Below are positions 17,156 through 25,644 of a stretch of DNA of 64,000 nucleotides, in pieces. How positions within the stretch are numbered: the stretch's first letter is position 1; every line of letters begins with the position of its first letter. The DNA comes from Ponticaulis sp. (GTDB lineage Bacteria > Pseudomonadota > Alphaproteobacteria > Caulobacterales > Hyphomonadaceae): the NCBI GenBank assembly GCA_002723155.1, contig PBNO01000010.1, positions 1 to 64,000 on the forward strand. Reading direction: 5' to 3'. The notes under the pieces were generated by a model that had not been told where the DNA came from, searched no databases, and saw nothing but the letters and a program-made list of their open reading frames with translations. A program made the translations under genes and the position numbers.

Positions 17156-18754
17156 ATGTTTGACGATATGACCACGACTGAAATCGACTTTGATCAGATG
17201 CCAACACTGGGCGATATCGCCCGGTATCACGCTAATCAGCGCCCAGACAGTATCGTGTTTCGATTTGAAGGGCGCGAAACAACATTCAGCGCGTTTGAGC
17301 GCTACACAAATCAGGTGGCCAATGCGCTATTGGCTGAAGGTGTCGGAAAGGGCGAGCGTGTCGCTTATATCGGCAAGAATAGTGACCATTATTTCGAGCT
17401 CTTGGTCGGCGCTGCAAAGATCGGGGCTGTCACGCTGCCGATTGGCTGGCGTCTCGCGCCGCGCGAAATGTCCTATATTCTAAAAGATGGCGGAGGCTCT
17501 CTGGTTTTTGTTGGGCCGGAAGTGGTTGAACAGGCAAAAGAGGCCGTCGCAAAACTCGAAAACCCGCCACGTATTATTCTTATGGAAGGCGGCGGCGAAG
17601 ACGGGTTTGAGGCCTGGCGGGATCGCCAGTCTGATGACGACCCGGCGATAGACATTTCAGAACACGATGTTGCGCTCCAGCTTTATACATCTGGCACAAC
17701 AGGGCGCCCTAAAGGCGTGATGCTGACCCATACCAATCTGTTGGGCGGGCGACGGGACGCGGCTGACGCGCAAATGCCGTGGAATAAATGGAGCCCGGAA
17801 GATGTCAGCCTCGTCGCCATGCCAGTTGGCCATATTGGCGGTACAGGCTGGGGTATTGTGGGTCTTTATAATGGCGCGCTTGGCGTCGTCGCGCGCGAGT
17901 TCGATCCGTTTGCCGTGCTTGATTTTATCGAGCAGGACCGCATCTCGAAAATGTTTATGGTGCCTGCGGCGCTGCAGATTGTTGTGCGCCAGCCTAAAGC
18001 CCGCTCGGTTGATTATTCCTGCATGAAATACGTGCTCTATGGCGCGTCTCCGGTACCGCTCGATCTGCTGCGGGAATGCATGGAGGTGTTTGGGTGTGGC
18101 TTTTGTCAGCAATACGGCATGACGGAAACCTGCGGCACCATCGTCTATCTGCCGCCTGAAGATCATGATCCGGCGGGTAATAAGCGTATGCGCTCTGCCG
18201 GGCTTCCAATGCCGGGCGTTGAAATCCGCATCGAGGATGAGAACGGCAATATTCTGGGCCCGAACGAGGTCGGGGAGGTTGTGACCCGTTCCAAGGCCAA
18301 TATGGCGGGCTATTGGATGCTGGATGAGGAAACCGACAAAACCGTTACCCATGATGGCTGGCTGCATACAGGCGACGCTGGCTATCTCGACGAGGATGGC
18401 TATCTCTACATCCACGACCGGGTGAAGGATATGATCATCTCCGGTGGTGAGAATATCTATCCGGCCGAAGTTGAAAGCGCGGTCTATGGCCATCCCGATA
18501 TCGCGGAGATTGCGGTGATCGGCGTTCCGGACGAGAAATGGGGCGAAACAGTTAAAGCGATTGTTGTTCCAAAGCCCGGGACAACGCCGGATGAGGCAAC
18601 TATTCTGGAGTTTGCCCGTACACGGATTGCGTCCTTCAAAGCGCCGAAGTCGGTCGACTTTATCGAAGCATTGCCGCGCAATGCGTCAGGCAAGATTCTG
18701 AAAACAGAACTGCGCAAACCGTATTGGGAAGGCAGAGAGCGGGCGGTGAATTGA
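17156..18754 (+). CDS. Acyl-CoA synthetase (AMP-forming, FadD-like)
   Basis: Activates a carboxylic acid to its CoA thioester through an acyl-adenylate in the cytoplasm. The AMP-binding P-loop is LYTSGTTGRPKG (about 178-189), the A5 motif is QQYGMTETCG, and the A7-A8 region is GWLHTGDAGYLDEDGY and DRVKDMIISGGENIYP. The catalytic Lys lies in RNASGKILK near the C-terminus. The start has a strong CGGGAGG eight bases upstream. At 532 residues it fits medium/long-chain or steroid-type ligases. With the preceding dehydrogenase and receptor it forms an uptake, activation and beta-oxidation set. The exact substrate cannot be read from sequence. Confidence 0.92.
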   Translation: MFDDMTTTEIDFDQMPTLGDIARYHANQRPDSIVFRFEGRETTFSAFERYTNQVANALLAEGVGKGERVAYIGKNSDHYFELLVGAAKIGAVTLPIGWRLAPREMSYILKDGGGSLVFVGPEVVEQAKEAVAKLENPPRIILMEGGGEDGFEAWRDRQSDDDPAIDISEHDVALQLYTSGTTGRPKGVMLTHTNLLGGRRDAADAQMPWNKWSPEDVSLVAMPVGHIGGTGWGIVGLYNGALGVVAREFDPFAVLDFIEQDRISKMFMVPAALQIVVRQPKARSVDYSCMKYVLYGASPVPLDLLRECMEVFGCGFCQQYGMTETCGTIVYLPPEDHDPAGNKRMRSAGLPMPGVEIRIEDENGNILGPNEVGEVVTRSKANMAGYWMLDEETDKTVTHDGWLHTGDAGYLDEDGYLYIHDRVKDMIISGGENIYPAEVESAVYGHPDIAEIAVIGVPDEKWGETVKAIVVPKPGTTPDEATILEFARTRIASFKAPKSVDFIEALPRNASGKILKTELRKPYWEGRERAVN

Positions 18755-18798
18755 TAGGATCAGTTTCGGCCGCGCCAATAGATGGTTCAGGTAGATAA

Positions 18799-18875
<77 letters not shown>

Positions 18876-19036
18876 AGTCGACCGGTTTTGACTACTCCGA
18901 AACGGCACGGCTCTCAAGCGGGGTGAGAAGAGTCAGGAATCTCGCCCTCAACCCCTTGCCAGACCGGCGCCTTTCCAGTAGAAGCCGCCCCTTGAGTTTC
19001 CATAACACCAGTTTCTAAGACGACGGAATTCGACCG

Positions 19037-19258
19037 ATGAAAAGCGAAGGCCACCCAGATTACCACACGATCACTGTCGTGATGACGGACGGTACTGAAT
19101 ATCAGACGCGCTCTACTTACGGCAAAGAGGGTGACAAGCTCCAGCTTGATATCGACCCGAAAACACACCCGGCATGGACAGGCAACACGTCTAACCTGAT
19201 GGACCGTGGTGGCCGTGTGTCTCGCTTCAAAGACAAGTTCAAAGGCTTCGTCAAATAA
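19037..19258 (+). CDS. rpmE: 50S ribosomal protein L31
   Basis: Small 73-residue ribosomal protein of the large subunit. Family features are [16 protein letters not shown] at the start and KTHPAWTGN in the middle. It lacks the CxxC zinc cysteines, so it is the zinc-independent (C-minus) form usual in alphaproteobacteria. It is followed by a strong terminator and appears monocistronic. Confidence 0.96.
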   Translation: MKSEGHPDYHTITVVMTDGTEYQTRSTYGKEGDKLQLDIDPKTHPAWTGNTSNLMDRGGRVSRFKDKFKGFVK

Positions 19259-19288
19259 GCGAACCGTCTACCGACGAGATTATAAAAG

Positions 19289-19316
19289 CCCGCTGGATAT
19301 TCTGGCGGGTTTTTTG
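19289..19316 (+). terminator. Rho-independent terminator after rpmE
   Basis: The stem CCCGC (19289-19293) pairs with GCGGG (19305-19309), extended by four further pairs including G-U, with a TAT loop. It is followed by six T residues. Confidence 0.88.
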
Positions 19317-19380
19317 TTTGCGCTACATCTTCTGGTTTGCCAGCATGCCTGAAGAATCAAACCGTAAGGGGATGACGGGT

Positions 19381-20427
19381 ATGGGTAGATTATGGGCGGG
19401 CTTTCTGGCTGGCGCAGCAATGGTATTTTCCGCGGCGGCGCAGGCGCAAAGCGCTGAGGGGCAAGCCGACGGGACGCTGCTTTCCAGCGAACCCTGTATG
19501 GAAAGCCCGATCCAGACCTATCAGGATCACGTGCGTATGCGCTACCGGATGGGCATGCGCGCCCAGATGGCAGCTTCGCAGGAAGGCATAGAAACGCCGC
19601 CCTTCGATGAGGATCGTTTCAGGGAGGGCCTCAGATCACCCGAAGAGGTTGCGCCGCGTCTTGCCTATGACGGCTATGAATGTCTCTCCATCACCTATGC
19701 CAGCGATGGTCTGGTGATCGGCGGCATCATCTGGAAGCCTGTCGAGACTGAAGGTGAGAGCTTTCCGCTGATGATTGTGAATCGTGGTGGCAACCGTCAG
19801 AGCGGCGGTATGCACCCATGGCGTGATGAAGGCTGGTTTGATTTCGTTGATGCAGGCTTCGTCGTGCTGGCATCGCAATACCGCGAAGGGCCGGGCAGCG
19901 AGGGCCGCGACGAGTTTGGCGGAGCAGACGTCAATGATGTGCTGAACCTCATCCCGCTCGCCGAAGGGCTCGGCTATGTTGATACAAGCAACACTGTCAT
20001 GATGGGAGAATCGCGCGGCGGCCTGATGTCGCTTCTGGCGGCGCGTCGTGGGATGGATCTCAAAGCGGTCGCTCTTTATGCGCCTGCCACTTCGCTGCAT
20101 TCATCGGGCCCAAGGGCAGAAGCGTTTGACCGAATGTATAGCGTGATGATCCCGGGCTATACGGAAAATCCGGAAGACGCTCATCTGGCCCGCAATGCGA
20201 GTTTGTGGGCAGACGAGCTGACTGCTCCGGTAATCCTGTTTCACGGAACCGCAGACTGGCGCGTGGACCCGCAGGGGAGTGTAGCCTTTGCCGACGCTAT
20301 GCGTGAAGCAGGAAATGAGATCGAGCTCCACCTCCTGGACGGAGATGACCACGGCCTCATTTATAATGAGGCCCGCGTGCGTGCGATGACACTGGAGTTC
20401 TTCTCCCGTTATCTTGACCCGAGCTAG
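19381..20427 (+). CDS. Secreted alpha/beta hydrolase (S9/dienelactone-hydrolase-like)
   Basis: Predicted periplasmic serine hydrolase or peptidase. The ATG at 19381 is preferred because AAGGGG lies nine bases upstream; the ATG at 19372 has no spacing and the TTG further upstream falls at the rpmE terminator. A signal peptide (MGRLWAGFLAGAAM..AAAQAQ) precedes the domain. The nucleophile elbow is GESRGG, the acid region HGTADWRVDP and the catalytic His GDDHGL. This resembles the S9 prolyl-oligopeptidase catalytic domain without the propeller. Substrate unknown. Confidence 0.82.
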   Translation: MGRLWAGFLAGAAMVFSAAAQAQSAEGQADGTLLSSEPCMESPIQTYQDHVRMRYRMGMRAQMAASQEGIETPPFDEDRFREGLRSPEEVAPRLAYDGYECLSITYASDGLVIGGIIWKPVETEGESFPLMIVNRGGNRQSGGMHPWRDEGWFDFVDAGFVVLASQYREGPGSEGRDEFGGADVNDVLNLIPLAEGLGYVDTSNTVMMGESRGGLMSLLAARRGMDLKAVALYAPATSLHSSGPRAEAFDRMYSVMIPGYTENPEDAHLARNASLWADELTAPVILFHGTADWRVDPQGSVAFADAMREAGNEIELHLLDGDDHGLIYNEARVRAMTLEFFSRYLDPS

Positions 20428-20460
20428 CGAGCATTACCGTCATCTGATTGTATAGACATC

Positions 20461-21582
20461 ATGACCGATACGCCAAATTCCGCTGACCAGGCCTCCGCTG
20501 CATCTGTTTTGCAGGCCATTCTGGATACGACAGTCGATGGGCTGATTACCATCGATGCGCGCGGACGGATCATCGCATTCAACAAAGCCTGCGAGCGGAT
20601 ATTCGGATATGCCGCCGATGAGGTGAGGGGCCGGAATGTCTCCTGTATGATGCCCGAGCCCTATCACGACGAACATGACGGCTATCTGGAGCGCTATCAC
20701 AATGGCGGCGAGGCCAGGATTATCGGCAAAGGGCGTGAAGTACGCGGACTTCGAAAGGACGGGTCTACCTTTCCGCTTGATCTGGCGGTTGCAAAGGTCG
20801 AAGTCGATGGGCACGTTCTTTACAGCGGGATCGTGCGTGACATCACCGAGCGTAAACAGGCTGAAGCTAAAATCCTTCTGCAGAATGAAGAGCTTGGCCG
20901 CTTTGCTTTTATGGCGTCTCATGACCTGAAGGAGCCTCTGCGGAGTATAGAGGCGTTTGCAGAGATTCTGTCGCTGGATTATGCGGACAAGCTGGATGCC
21001 GAAGGCCAGAACTATCTTGAAATTCTGATGTCATCGGCATCGCGCCTGAGAGCCGTCGTCAATGATGTGCTGGAGTATTCACGGCTTGATACTGATCTCG
21101 GCAGCGCAGAAGAATTCGATGCTGGCAAAGTGTTGAAGCAATTGCGCGACGAGCTGCGTGATCAGTTGGAACAAACCGGCGGACAGGTCACGATGGAAGA
21201 GCTGCCCGTGCTCAGAGGCGACCGGGTGCGCTTCTACCGCTTGCTCCAGAATTTGATTTCCAACGCACTTAAATATTGTCCCCCTGAACGTCAGCCGGAA
21301 GTCCATGTTTCGGCGGCGCTGCACAATGATTTCTGGCAGTTTCGGGTTCAGGATAACGGTATTGGGATTGATCCGGAATATTATTCAGTTATTTTTGAAA
21401 TGTTTAAACGTCTCCATACTCGGGACACCTATTCGGGCACAGGTATTGGCCTCGCCATTTGCCGGCGGATTGTCGAAAACTGGGAAGGTGAAATCTGGAT
21501 AGAGGCTGCGCCAGAAAACGGCAGTGTCTTCTGTTTTACATTTCCTGCAACGACAGGTATGATTTCGGGTGAGGGGACATAG
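20461..21582 (+). CDS. PAS-domain sensor histidine kinase, soluble
   Basis: Cytoplasmic kinase of 373 residues without membrane segments. A PAS domain at about 15-135 (ILDTTVDGLITIDARGRI, FGYAADEVRGRNV, ending SGIVRDITERKQAE) is followed by HisKA with His154 in MASHDLKEPLRS. The HATPase has LLQNLISNALKY, VQDNGIGID and GTGIGLAICRRIVENW. The H-box form SHDLKEPL is typical of phytochrome-related kinases that signal to Rcp1-like regulators, and such a regulator follows after 15 bases. The two genes form a complete small signalling module. The PAS ligand is not evident. Confidence 0.92.
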   Translation: MTDTPNSADQASAASVLQAILDTTVDGLITIDARGRIIAFNKACERIFGYAADEVRGRNVSCMMPEPYHDEHDGYLERYHNGGEARIIGKGREVRGLRKDGSTFPLDLAVAKVEVDGHVLYSGIVRDITERKQAEAKILLQNEELGRFAFMASHDLKEPLRSIEAFAEILSLDYADKLDAEGQNYLEILMSSASRLRAVVNDVLEYSRLDTDLGSAEEFDAGKVLKQLRDELRDQLEQTGGQVTMEELPVLRGDRVRFYRLLQNLISNALKYCPPERQPEVHVSAALHNDFWQFRVQDNGIGIDPEYYSVIFEMFKRLHTRDTYSGTGIGLAICRRIVENWEGEIWIEAAPENGSVFCFTFPATTGMISGEGT

Positions 21583-21597
21583 CAGATTGTTTTTCGT

Positions 21598-22020
21598 ATG
21601 AAAAAGATACTACTTGTCGAAGATAACCCTGCGGACGTTCTTCTTACACGGCGCGTATTTGCTCAGGCTGACATTGATGCGGAAATTGTCGTCGCTGAAG
21701 ACGGCGTGACGGCACTGGAAATGTTGGCAGGGACAACAGAGCCGAAGGTATCGGACCCCGTGCTTATTCTGATGGACATCAACATGCCGCGCAAAAACGG
21801 CAAAGATGTTCTGAAAGAGATTAAAGCGACAACGCGGCTACGCCATATTCCAGTTGTGATGCTGACAACGTCTGACGCGCGCGAGGATATTCGTGAATCG
21901 TACGAGAATTACGCAAGCGGCTATATCGTAAAGCCTGCGCGCCTCGGAGATTTCATGAAGGCAGTCGAGACGCTCAAAAAATTCTGGTTTGAAACGGTTA
22001 CGCTCTCGTCAGATGACTGA
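21598..22020 (+). CDS. Rcp1-like single-domain response regulator
   Basis: A stand-alone receiver of 140 residues. It has the acidic pair Glu8-Asp9 in LLVEDNPADVLL, phospho-acceptor Asp60 in LILMDINMP, Thr90 and Lys112 in YIVKPARL. The inserted segment between strand 2 and Asp60 and the sequence PADVLLTRR are characteristic of the Rcp1 group. It is directly downstream of the PAS kinase, with its cognate role inferred from operon structure. Without an output domain it presumably acts through protein contact or phosphotransfer. Confidence 0.93.
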   Translation: MKKILLVEDNPADVLLTRRVFAQADIDAEIVVAEDGVTALEMLAGTTEPKVSDPVLILMDINMPRKNGKDVLKEIKATTRLRHIPVVMLTTSDAREDIRESYENYASGYIVKPARLGDFMKAVETLKKFWFETVTLSSDD

Positions 22021-22031
22021 CGGGAGCTGCC

Positions 22032-22586
22032 TTATTTGCGCCAGACAGATAGTGGGTCGAAAACGCCAGAATTTGCCGCATCCTGCAGAGCCTGAAGCTG
22101 ACTTGTCACCGCATTGACAGCTGGTTCTTCAGGCTCATCAAAAATCATCTCATCCAGACGATGCAGGCGGTCGAACAGGTCCTTGGCACGGTCGACCAGT
22201 TCCAGAAGCTCGGCTGGCAGTTCAGGGTTCTGACGGGCTGTGAAAGCATTGATGGAGGAGTCTTCCAGGCGGAAACGAGCTTCGGACGCTTCCTCGACGG
22301 TCATGTCACCTTCCTGCACAGCGCGCTGAACCACCAGCCAGCTGGCAGCCTGCATAAGGCGCGTCGTCATTTCCATGGAAACGGTTGCGTAGGAGAGAGA
22401 CGCTTCACGAGAGAGCTGGCGGGAGGCATCACGGCCTTCACCATCCAGATAGCTGGCGGTTTCTTCAACGAGACCCATGCCGTCTGCAAAGAGCTTCCGG
22501 AACATCTCAGACGAGGCAAACTTCAGCATACGCTCGCGAACGCCGGGCGTTACTGGCTGTGGTTTCGTAGAGGAATCTTTCGTCAT
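22032..22586 (-). CDS. rcdA: RcdA homologue, ClpXP adaptor for CtrA degradation (DUF1465)
   Basis: Alphaproteobacterial DUF1465 protein. In Caulobacter, RcdA links CpdR and PopA to deliver the cell-cycle master regulator CtrA to the ClpXP protease. Family-like segments are FRKLFADGMGLVEETASYLDGEG, TTRLMQAASWLLVQ-like sequence (here ASWLVVQRAVQEG) and an acidic C-terminal half. The three-helix core length fits, and the tail is polar as in the peptide-binding region of RcdA. It converges with the Rcp1-like regulator. A GANTC methylation site (22601-22605) lies just upstream of the start, of possible interest for cell-cycle timing. Confidence 0.85.
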   Translation of the reverse strand: MTKDSSTKPQPVTPGVRERMLKFASSEMFRKLFADGMGLVEETASYLDGEGRDASRQLSREASLSYATVSMEMTTRLMQAASWLVVQRAVQEGDMTVEEASEARFRLEDSSINAFTARQNPELPAELLELVDRAKDLFDRLHRLDEMIFDEPEEPAVNAVTSQLQALQDAANSGVFDPLSVWRK

Positions 22587-22676
22587 GGTCTCGTCCCGTC
22601 GAATCGCTCGTCTTTACGCGTCGCGCCATTATGACCTTTCTGATCGATTAAAGGGTTAACCGATATTGTGGTCATC

Positions 22677-23189
22677 TCAAGGCGTTGTCGCTAATGAATA
22701 CACTTTCGATAATGTATTCATATTCCGTGCCGTTCCGCGATCCTGTGCTTCAAGTTTCAGGCGCGATTTGCCCTGACCACTGGCGTAGTGCACGTAAATC
22801 TCGCGGTTTGAGGCGATGATCTGCTCATCTTGCTGGTGTTTCACATTGGCCGTATCGGCGGGCGTAGCGGCATCAGGCAGCAAAAGGGCGATGACCTTAT
22901 TGCCAGCGGCGTCCGGAAACGGGTTGTTCTCGCAAATTGCTTTTACATCTGCCGGGCTGCGCATGATCACATCAACCGGTTTTCCGGCATAGCTTTCCAG
23001 CTTTTGTTCCAGTATGGCGCAGGCGTCCTCTGCGGTTTTCTCACTTTCGAACACCAGATTGCCGCTGGCGATATAGGTGCGCGGATTCTCAAACCCCGCT
23101 TCAGCGCACATAGCGCGAAGCGTCTCCATAGGCAGCTTACCGGTGCCGCCGACATTGACGGCGCGCAAAAAGGCGATGTGCGTTGCCAA
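22677..23189 (-). CDS. DUF1697 family protein
   Basis: 170-residue conserved protein. The family signature is at the N-terminus: HIAFLRAVNVGGTGKLPM, then RTYIASGNLVFES. The C-terminal part has ATARNMNT-like sequence (GTARNMNTLSKV), as usual. Structures of the family show a compact alpha/beta fold, but no biochemical role is established. It is five bases downstream of the DUF1192 gene on the same strand, so they are probably cotranscribed. Confidence 0.9.
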   Translation of the reverse strand: MATHIAFLRAVNVGGTGKLPMETLRAMCAEAGFENPRTYIASGNLVFESEKTAEDACAILEQKLESYAGKPVDVIMRSPADVKAICENNPFPDAAGNKVIALLLPDAATPADTANVKHQQDEQIIASNREIYVHYASGQGKSRLKLEAQDRGTARNMNTLSKVYSLATTP

Positions 23190-23194
23190 GCCGG

Positions 23195-23383
23195 TCAGCT
23201 CTTATCGCCAAAGCTGAACATGGCGTCCGCCGCAGATTTGGCGTCACCCTTCTTCTCGATGGCCGCTTCGCAGAGGGCGATCTCGGCTTTCAGCTCCGTG
23301 ATCCGGTCACGCAGGTCATCAACCGACATATCGTCGAGGTCGCGAAGAAGTTTCGGGTCAGGTCCTTGTTCCTCGTCATGCAT
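23195..23383 (-). CDS. DUF1192 family small protein
   Basis: A 62-residue acidic, helical protein of the DUF1192 type found in alphaproteobacteria (LDDMSVDDLRDRITELKAEIALCEAAI). I place the start at the ATG at 23383 because GGAGGAG lies nine bases upstream; the in-frame TTG further upstream would lie within that site. The sequence predicts a short coiled coil. The neighbouring DUF1697 gene follows after five bases. Function unknown. Confidence 0.85.
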   Translation of the reverse strand: MHDEEQGPDPKLLRDLDDMSVDDLRDRITELKAEIALCEAAIEKKGDAKSAADAMFSFGDKS

Positions 23384-23430
23384 TGCGCCACTCTCCTCCA
23401 AAATTCTGTAAGGTTACATGGGAAGAAAAT

Positions 23431-24402
23431 ATGACCCTAACAATGCGCGCTGTTGAAGTCCAAGACGATCAGTCACTGAAGATTGTGGAGCTTCCACGAC
23501 CTGAGCCGCAGGGCGCTGAAGTGCTGATCCGGATTGAAGCGTTCGGGGTAAATCGGGGGGACCTTCTGCAGCGGATTGGCCGATATCCGTCTCCTCCGGG
23601 TGCGTCTCCGCTCATGGGGCTGGAAGCCTGCGGTGTGGTTGAGGCGGTTGGCCCTGCCGCAGACCGCTGGTCGGTTGGCGACAAGGTCTGCGCGCTTCTG
23701 CCAGGCGGTGGCTATACCAGCTATGCTGTGGCGGATTCCGGGTCCTGCCTGCCTCTGCCAGAGGGCCTCACCTTTGAGCAGGGCGCGAGCCTGACCGAGA
23801 CCATGATGACGGTCTGGACCAATGTGTTTGATGTCTGCGCGTTGCAGCCGGGCGAAACTTTCCTCGTGCATGGCGGGACAAGCGGCATTGGTGTGTCCGC
23901 GATCCAGATGGCGCGCCAGCACGGCTGTAAAGTTCTCACGACGGCGGGGTCTGCGGCCAAATGCGCGGCGGCAGAAACCTTCGGCGCACATCGCGCAATC
24001 AATTATCGCGAGGAAGATTTTGCAGCGGCCGTCAAGGAAGAAGGCGGCGTTGATGTTATCCTCGATATGGTTGGCGGCGACTATGTTGCGAAGAATATTG
24101 CCAGCCTCAACAAGCTCGGTCGCCTTGTGAATATTGCTTACATGAACGGCCCGCAGGTGGATGTGAACCTTCTGCCCGTCATGCTGAAACGCCTGACCAT
24201 CACTGGCTCGACCCTTCGCGCGCGCACGCCGGAAGAAAAACGACAGGTGCGGGACGGTATGGAAAACCAGTTCTGGCACATGATTGCCGAGGATAAGATC
24301 AATCCTGTCGTTTATAAGGTCTTCCCTATGGAAGAGATCGAAGCGGCGCATGAACTGATGAAATCATCAGAGCATATCGGAAAAATCGTGGTGAAGACTT
24401 GA
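23431..24402 (+). CDS. Quinone oxidoreductase, PIG3-like NAD(P)H:quinone reductase
   Basis: Medium-chain dehydrogenase superfamily enzyme without structural zinc cysteines, 323 residues, of the PIG3/TIGR02824 quinone oxidoreductase type. Motifs include VNRGDLLQRIGRYPSPPGASP and LEACGVVEAVG in the catalytic domain, HGGTSGIGVSAIQMA in the Rossmann nucleotide-binding loop and the C-terminal AHELMKSSEHIGKIV. The ATG at 23431 is preferred because GGAAGA precedes it and the family begins MRAVE close by. It is translationally coupled to the next small gene through a 4-base overlap. The physiological acceptor is not known. Confidence 0.92.
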   Translation: MTLTMRAVEVQDDQSLKIVELPRPEPQGAEVLIRIEAFGVNRGDLLQRIGRYPSPPGASPLMGLEACGVVEAVGPAADRWSVGDKVCALLPGGGYTSYAVADSGSCLPLPEGLTFEQGASLTETMMTVWTNVFDVCALQPGETFLVHGGTSGIGVSAIQMARQHGCKVLTTAGSAAKCAAAETFGAHRAINYREEDFAAAVKEEGGVDVILDMVGGDYVAKNIASLNKLGRLVNIAYMNGPQVDVNLLPVMLKRLTITGSTLRARTPEEKRQVRDGMENQFWHMIAEDKINPVVYKVFPMEEIEAAHELMKSSEHIGKIVVKT

Positions 24403-24722
24403 GTTGGTTCGGGAAGAAACCAATCACGCTGGAAGAACTGCTCGGTAAGACAATTCTTGTTGGGCTGACTACGCATCACTCCAATGGGGAAACTTCATTG
24501 AGCCAGTTCGTTGGTCGCGTCAGTTATATCGAAGCTGATTCTGGTGTCTGGATGGACCTGCTTGGATCCAAAAGCGGAGAACAATGGGTTATGCCGCCAG
24601 ATGTCCGTGGCCTTCAGAGGGCGAAAAAGGGAAGCTATACGTTAGAATCTACAGGCGAGACGGTCGAAGATCCTGACTTCCTAGCGACATGGATACAGGA
24701 CGAGCCGCGTAGCGTGAACTGA
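24399..24722 (+). CDS. Hypothetical protein, TTG start coupled to the quinone oxidoreductase
   Basis: 107 residues, no family recognised. The frame opens with TTG that overlaps the upstream stop codon (TTGA), with GGTGAAG just ahead, implying translational coupling. The sequence is soluble, with a beta-rich central part (VGRVSYIEADSGVWMDLLG) and a Trp-rich C-terminus (ATWIQDEP). Composition matches its neighbours. It could contribute to the reductase operon but nothing in the sequence shows how. Confidence 0.7.
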   Translation: MSWFGKKPITLEELLGKTILVGLTTHHSNGETSLSQFVGRVSYIEADSGVWMDLLGSKSGEQWVMPPDVRGLQRAKKGSYTLESTGETVEDPDFLATWIQDEPRSVN

Positions 24723-24767
24723 GTTGATACTCAGACACGCGAAGTCTCAGTCTGTCGTTTCAGGCCT

Positions 24768-24796
24768 TTGCAATTCTTTGAAACTCGTCGTATAAT
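24768..24796 (+). promoter_or_regulatory. Sigma-70-type promoter for trcR
   Basis: TTGCAA at 24768-24773 and TATAAT at 24791-24796 are separated by 17 bases, close to the consensus. The predicted transcript would start near 24803, giving a leader of about 75 bases before the start at 24878. Confidence 0.7.
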
Positions 24797-24833
24797 CAAC
24801 TCAACGACAATTTCCCTATAGGAAAACCCCGTC

Positions 24834-24853
24834 GCCCGGCCAGTGTGCCGGGC
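24834..24853 (+). other. Hairpin in the trcR leader
   Basis: GCCCGGC (24834-24840) pairs perfectly with GCCGGGC (24847-24853) around a six-base loop. It lies 24 bases before the start codon and leaves the AAGGAG ribosome binding site free. It could stabilise the transcript; no ligand-binding motif is recognised. Confidence 0.55.
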
Positions 24854-24877
24854 GTACGTGTTTTAAGGAGTATTCAC

Positions 24878-25543
24878 ATGGCCAATATCCTGATGCCGAA
24901 AGCGACGGCTGTATGGCTCATTGATAACACGACGCTCACTTTCAAGCAGATTGGTGACTTTTGCGAGCTGCACCACCTCGAAGTTCAGGGCATTGCAGAC
25001 GGCGATGTTGCGCAGTCCATGCGCGGTGTTGACCCTGTTGCACGCGGCGAGCTGACCCGCGAAGAAATCCGCAAGGGCGAGGCTGACTCTAACTACAGCC
25101 TGAAAACGATCGAGCATAAAGTCGACAAGATCGTTACCCAGCAAAAGCGCAAAGGCGCTCGCTATACGCCGATTTCCCGTCGTGGTGACCGCCCGAACGC
25201 GATTGCGTGGTTCCTTTACCACCACAAGGAAGTGTCCGACGCCCAGATTTCTAAAATCATCGGCACGACCAAAGCGACAATCAACGCTGTTCGCGACCGT
25301 ACTCACTGGGACTCAGCGAACATTAAGCCGGTTGACCCTGTAACGCTTGGCCTTTGCACGCAGATCGAACTCGACGACCTGATCTCCAAGGCATCCGAGA
25401 AGCGTCGCAAGATGGACGAAGAAGCTGGTATCACGAACGATCAGGGTCTTGCTCCAATCGAGAATGAAGCGCCTGAGGAAGAAGATACAGAGCGCACATC
25501 TGGCGAAGGTCTGACAGCTGAGAACCTCTTCAATCTGAAATAA
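24878..25543 (+). CDS. trcR: Cell-cycle transcriptional regulator TrcR (DUF1013)
   Basis: 221-residue DUF1013 protein, highly conserved in alphaproteobacteria and named TrcR in Caulobacter, where it is reported to associate with RNA polymerase at cell-cycle promoters. Diagnostic sequence: MPKATAVWLIDNTTLTFKQI, then FCELHHLEVQGIADGD, then RRGDRPNAIAWFLYHH. An HTH-like region covers about 118-150 (ISKIIGTTKATINAVRDR). The start at 24878 has AAGGAG seven bases upstream. Its own promoter and a strong terminator make it monocistronic. The acidic C-terminal tail is typical. Confidence 0.92.
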   Translation: MANILMPKATAVWLIDNTTLTFKQIGDFCELHHLEVQGIADGDVAQSMRGVDPVARGELTREEIRKGEADSNYSLKTIEHKVDKIVTQQKRKGARYTPISRRGDRPNAIAWFLYHHKEVSDAQISKIIGTTKATINAVRDRTHWDSANIKPVDPVTLGLCTQIELDDLISKASEKRRKMDEEAGITNDQGLAPIENEAPEEEDTERTSGEGLTAENLFNLK

Positions 25544-25592
25544 TCTGACCGCGCGCGGGTTCGCCGCGAACGGTTTTTCGGACGAGACAATC

Positions 25593-25626
25593 AAACAGGC
25601 GGCTCTATAATGGGCCGCCTGTTTTG
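25593..25626 (+). terminator. Rho-independent terminator after trcR
   Basis: An 11-bp perfect stem (AAACAGGCGGC at 25593-25603 with GCCGCCTGTTT at 25614-25624) with a ten-base loop; the 3' arm runs into TTTT. Strong and possibly bidirectional. Confidence 0.92.
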
Positions 25627-25644
25627 CGTTTAGGGTTTCTGTTC

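Noticed and set aside
17657..18493. Antisense open frame across the acyl-CoA ligase gene
   Set aside because: No recognisable protein features; the sense gene has all family motifs.
22645..22662. CtrA binding site upstream of rcdA
   Set aside because: TTAA and TTAA are separated by 4 bases rather than the 7 expected for a full site; only a TTAACC half-site remains.
23473..24351. Long antisense open frame across the quinone oxidoreductase gene
   Set aside because: Shadow of a conserved gene, no domain or ribosome site.
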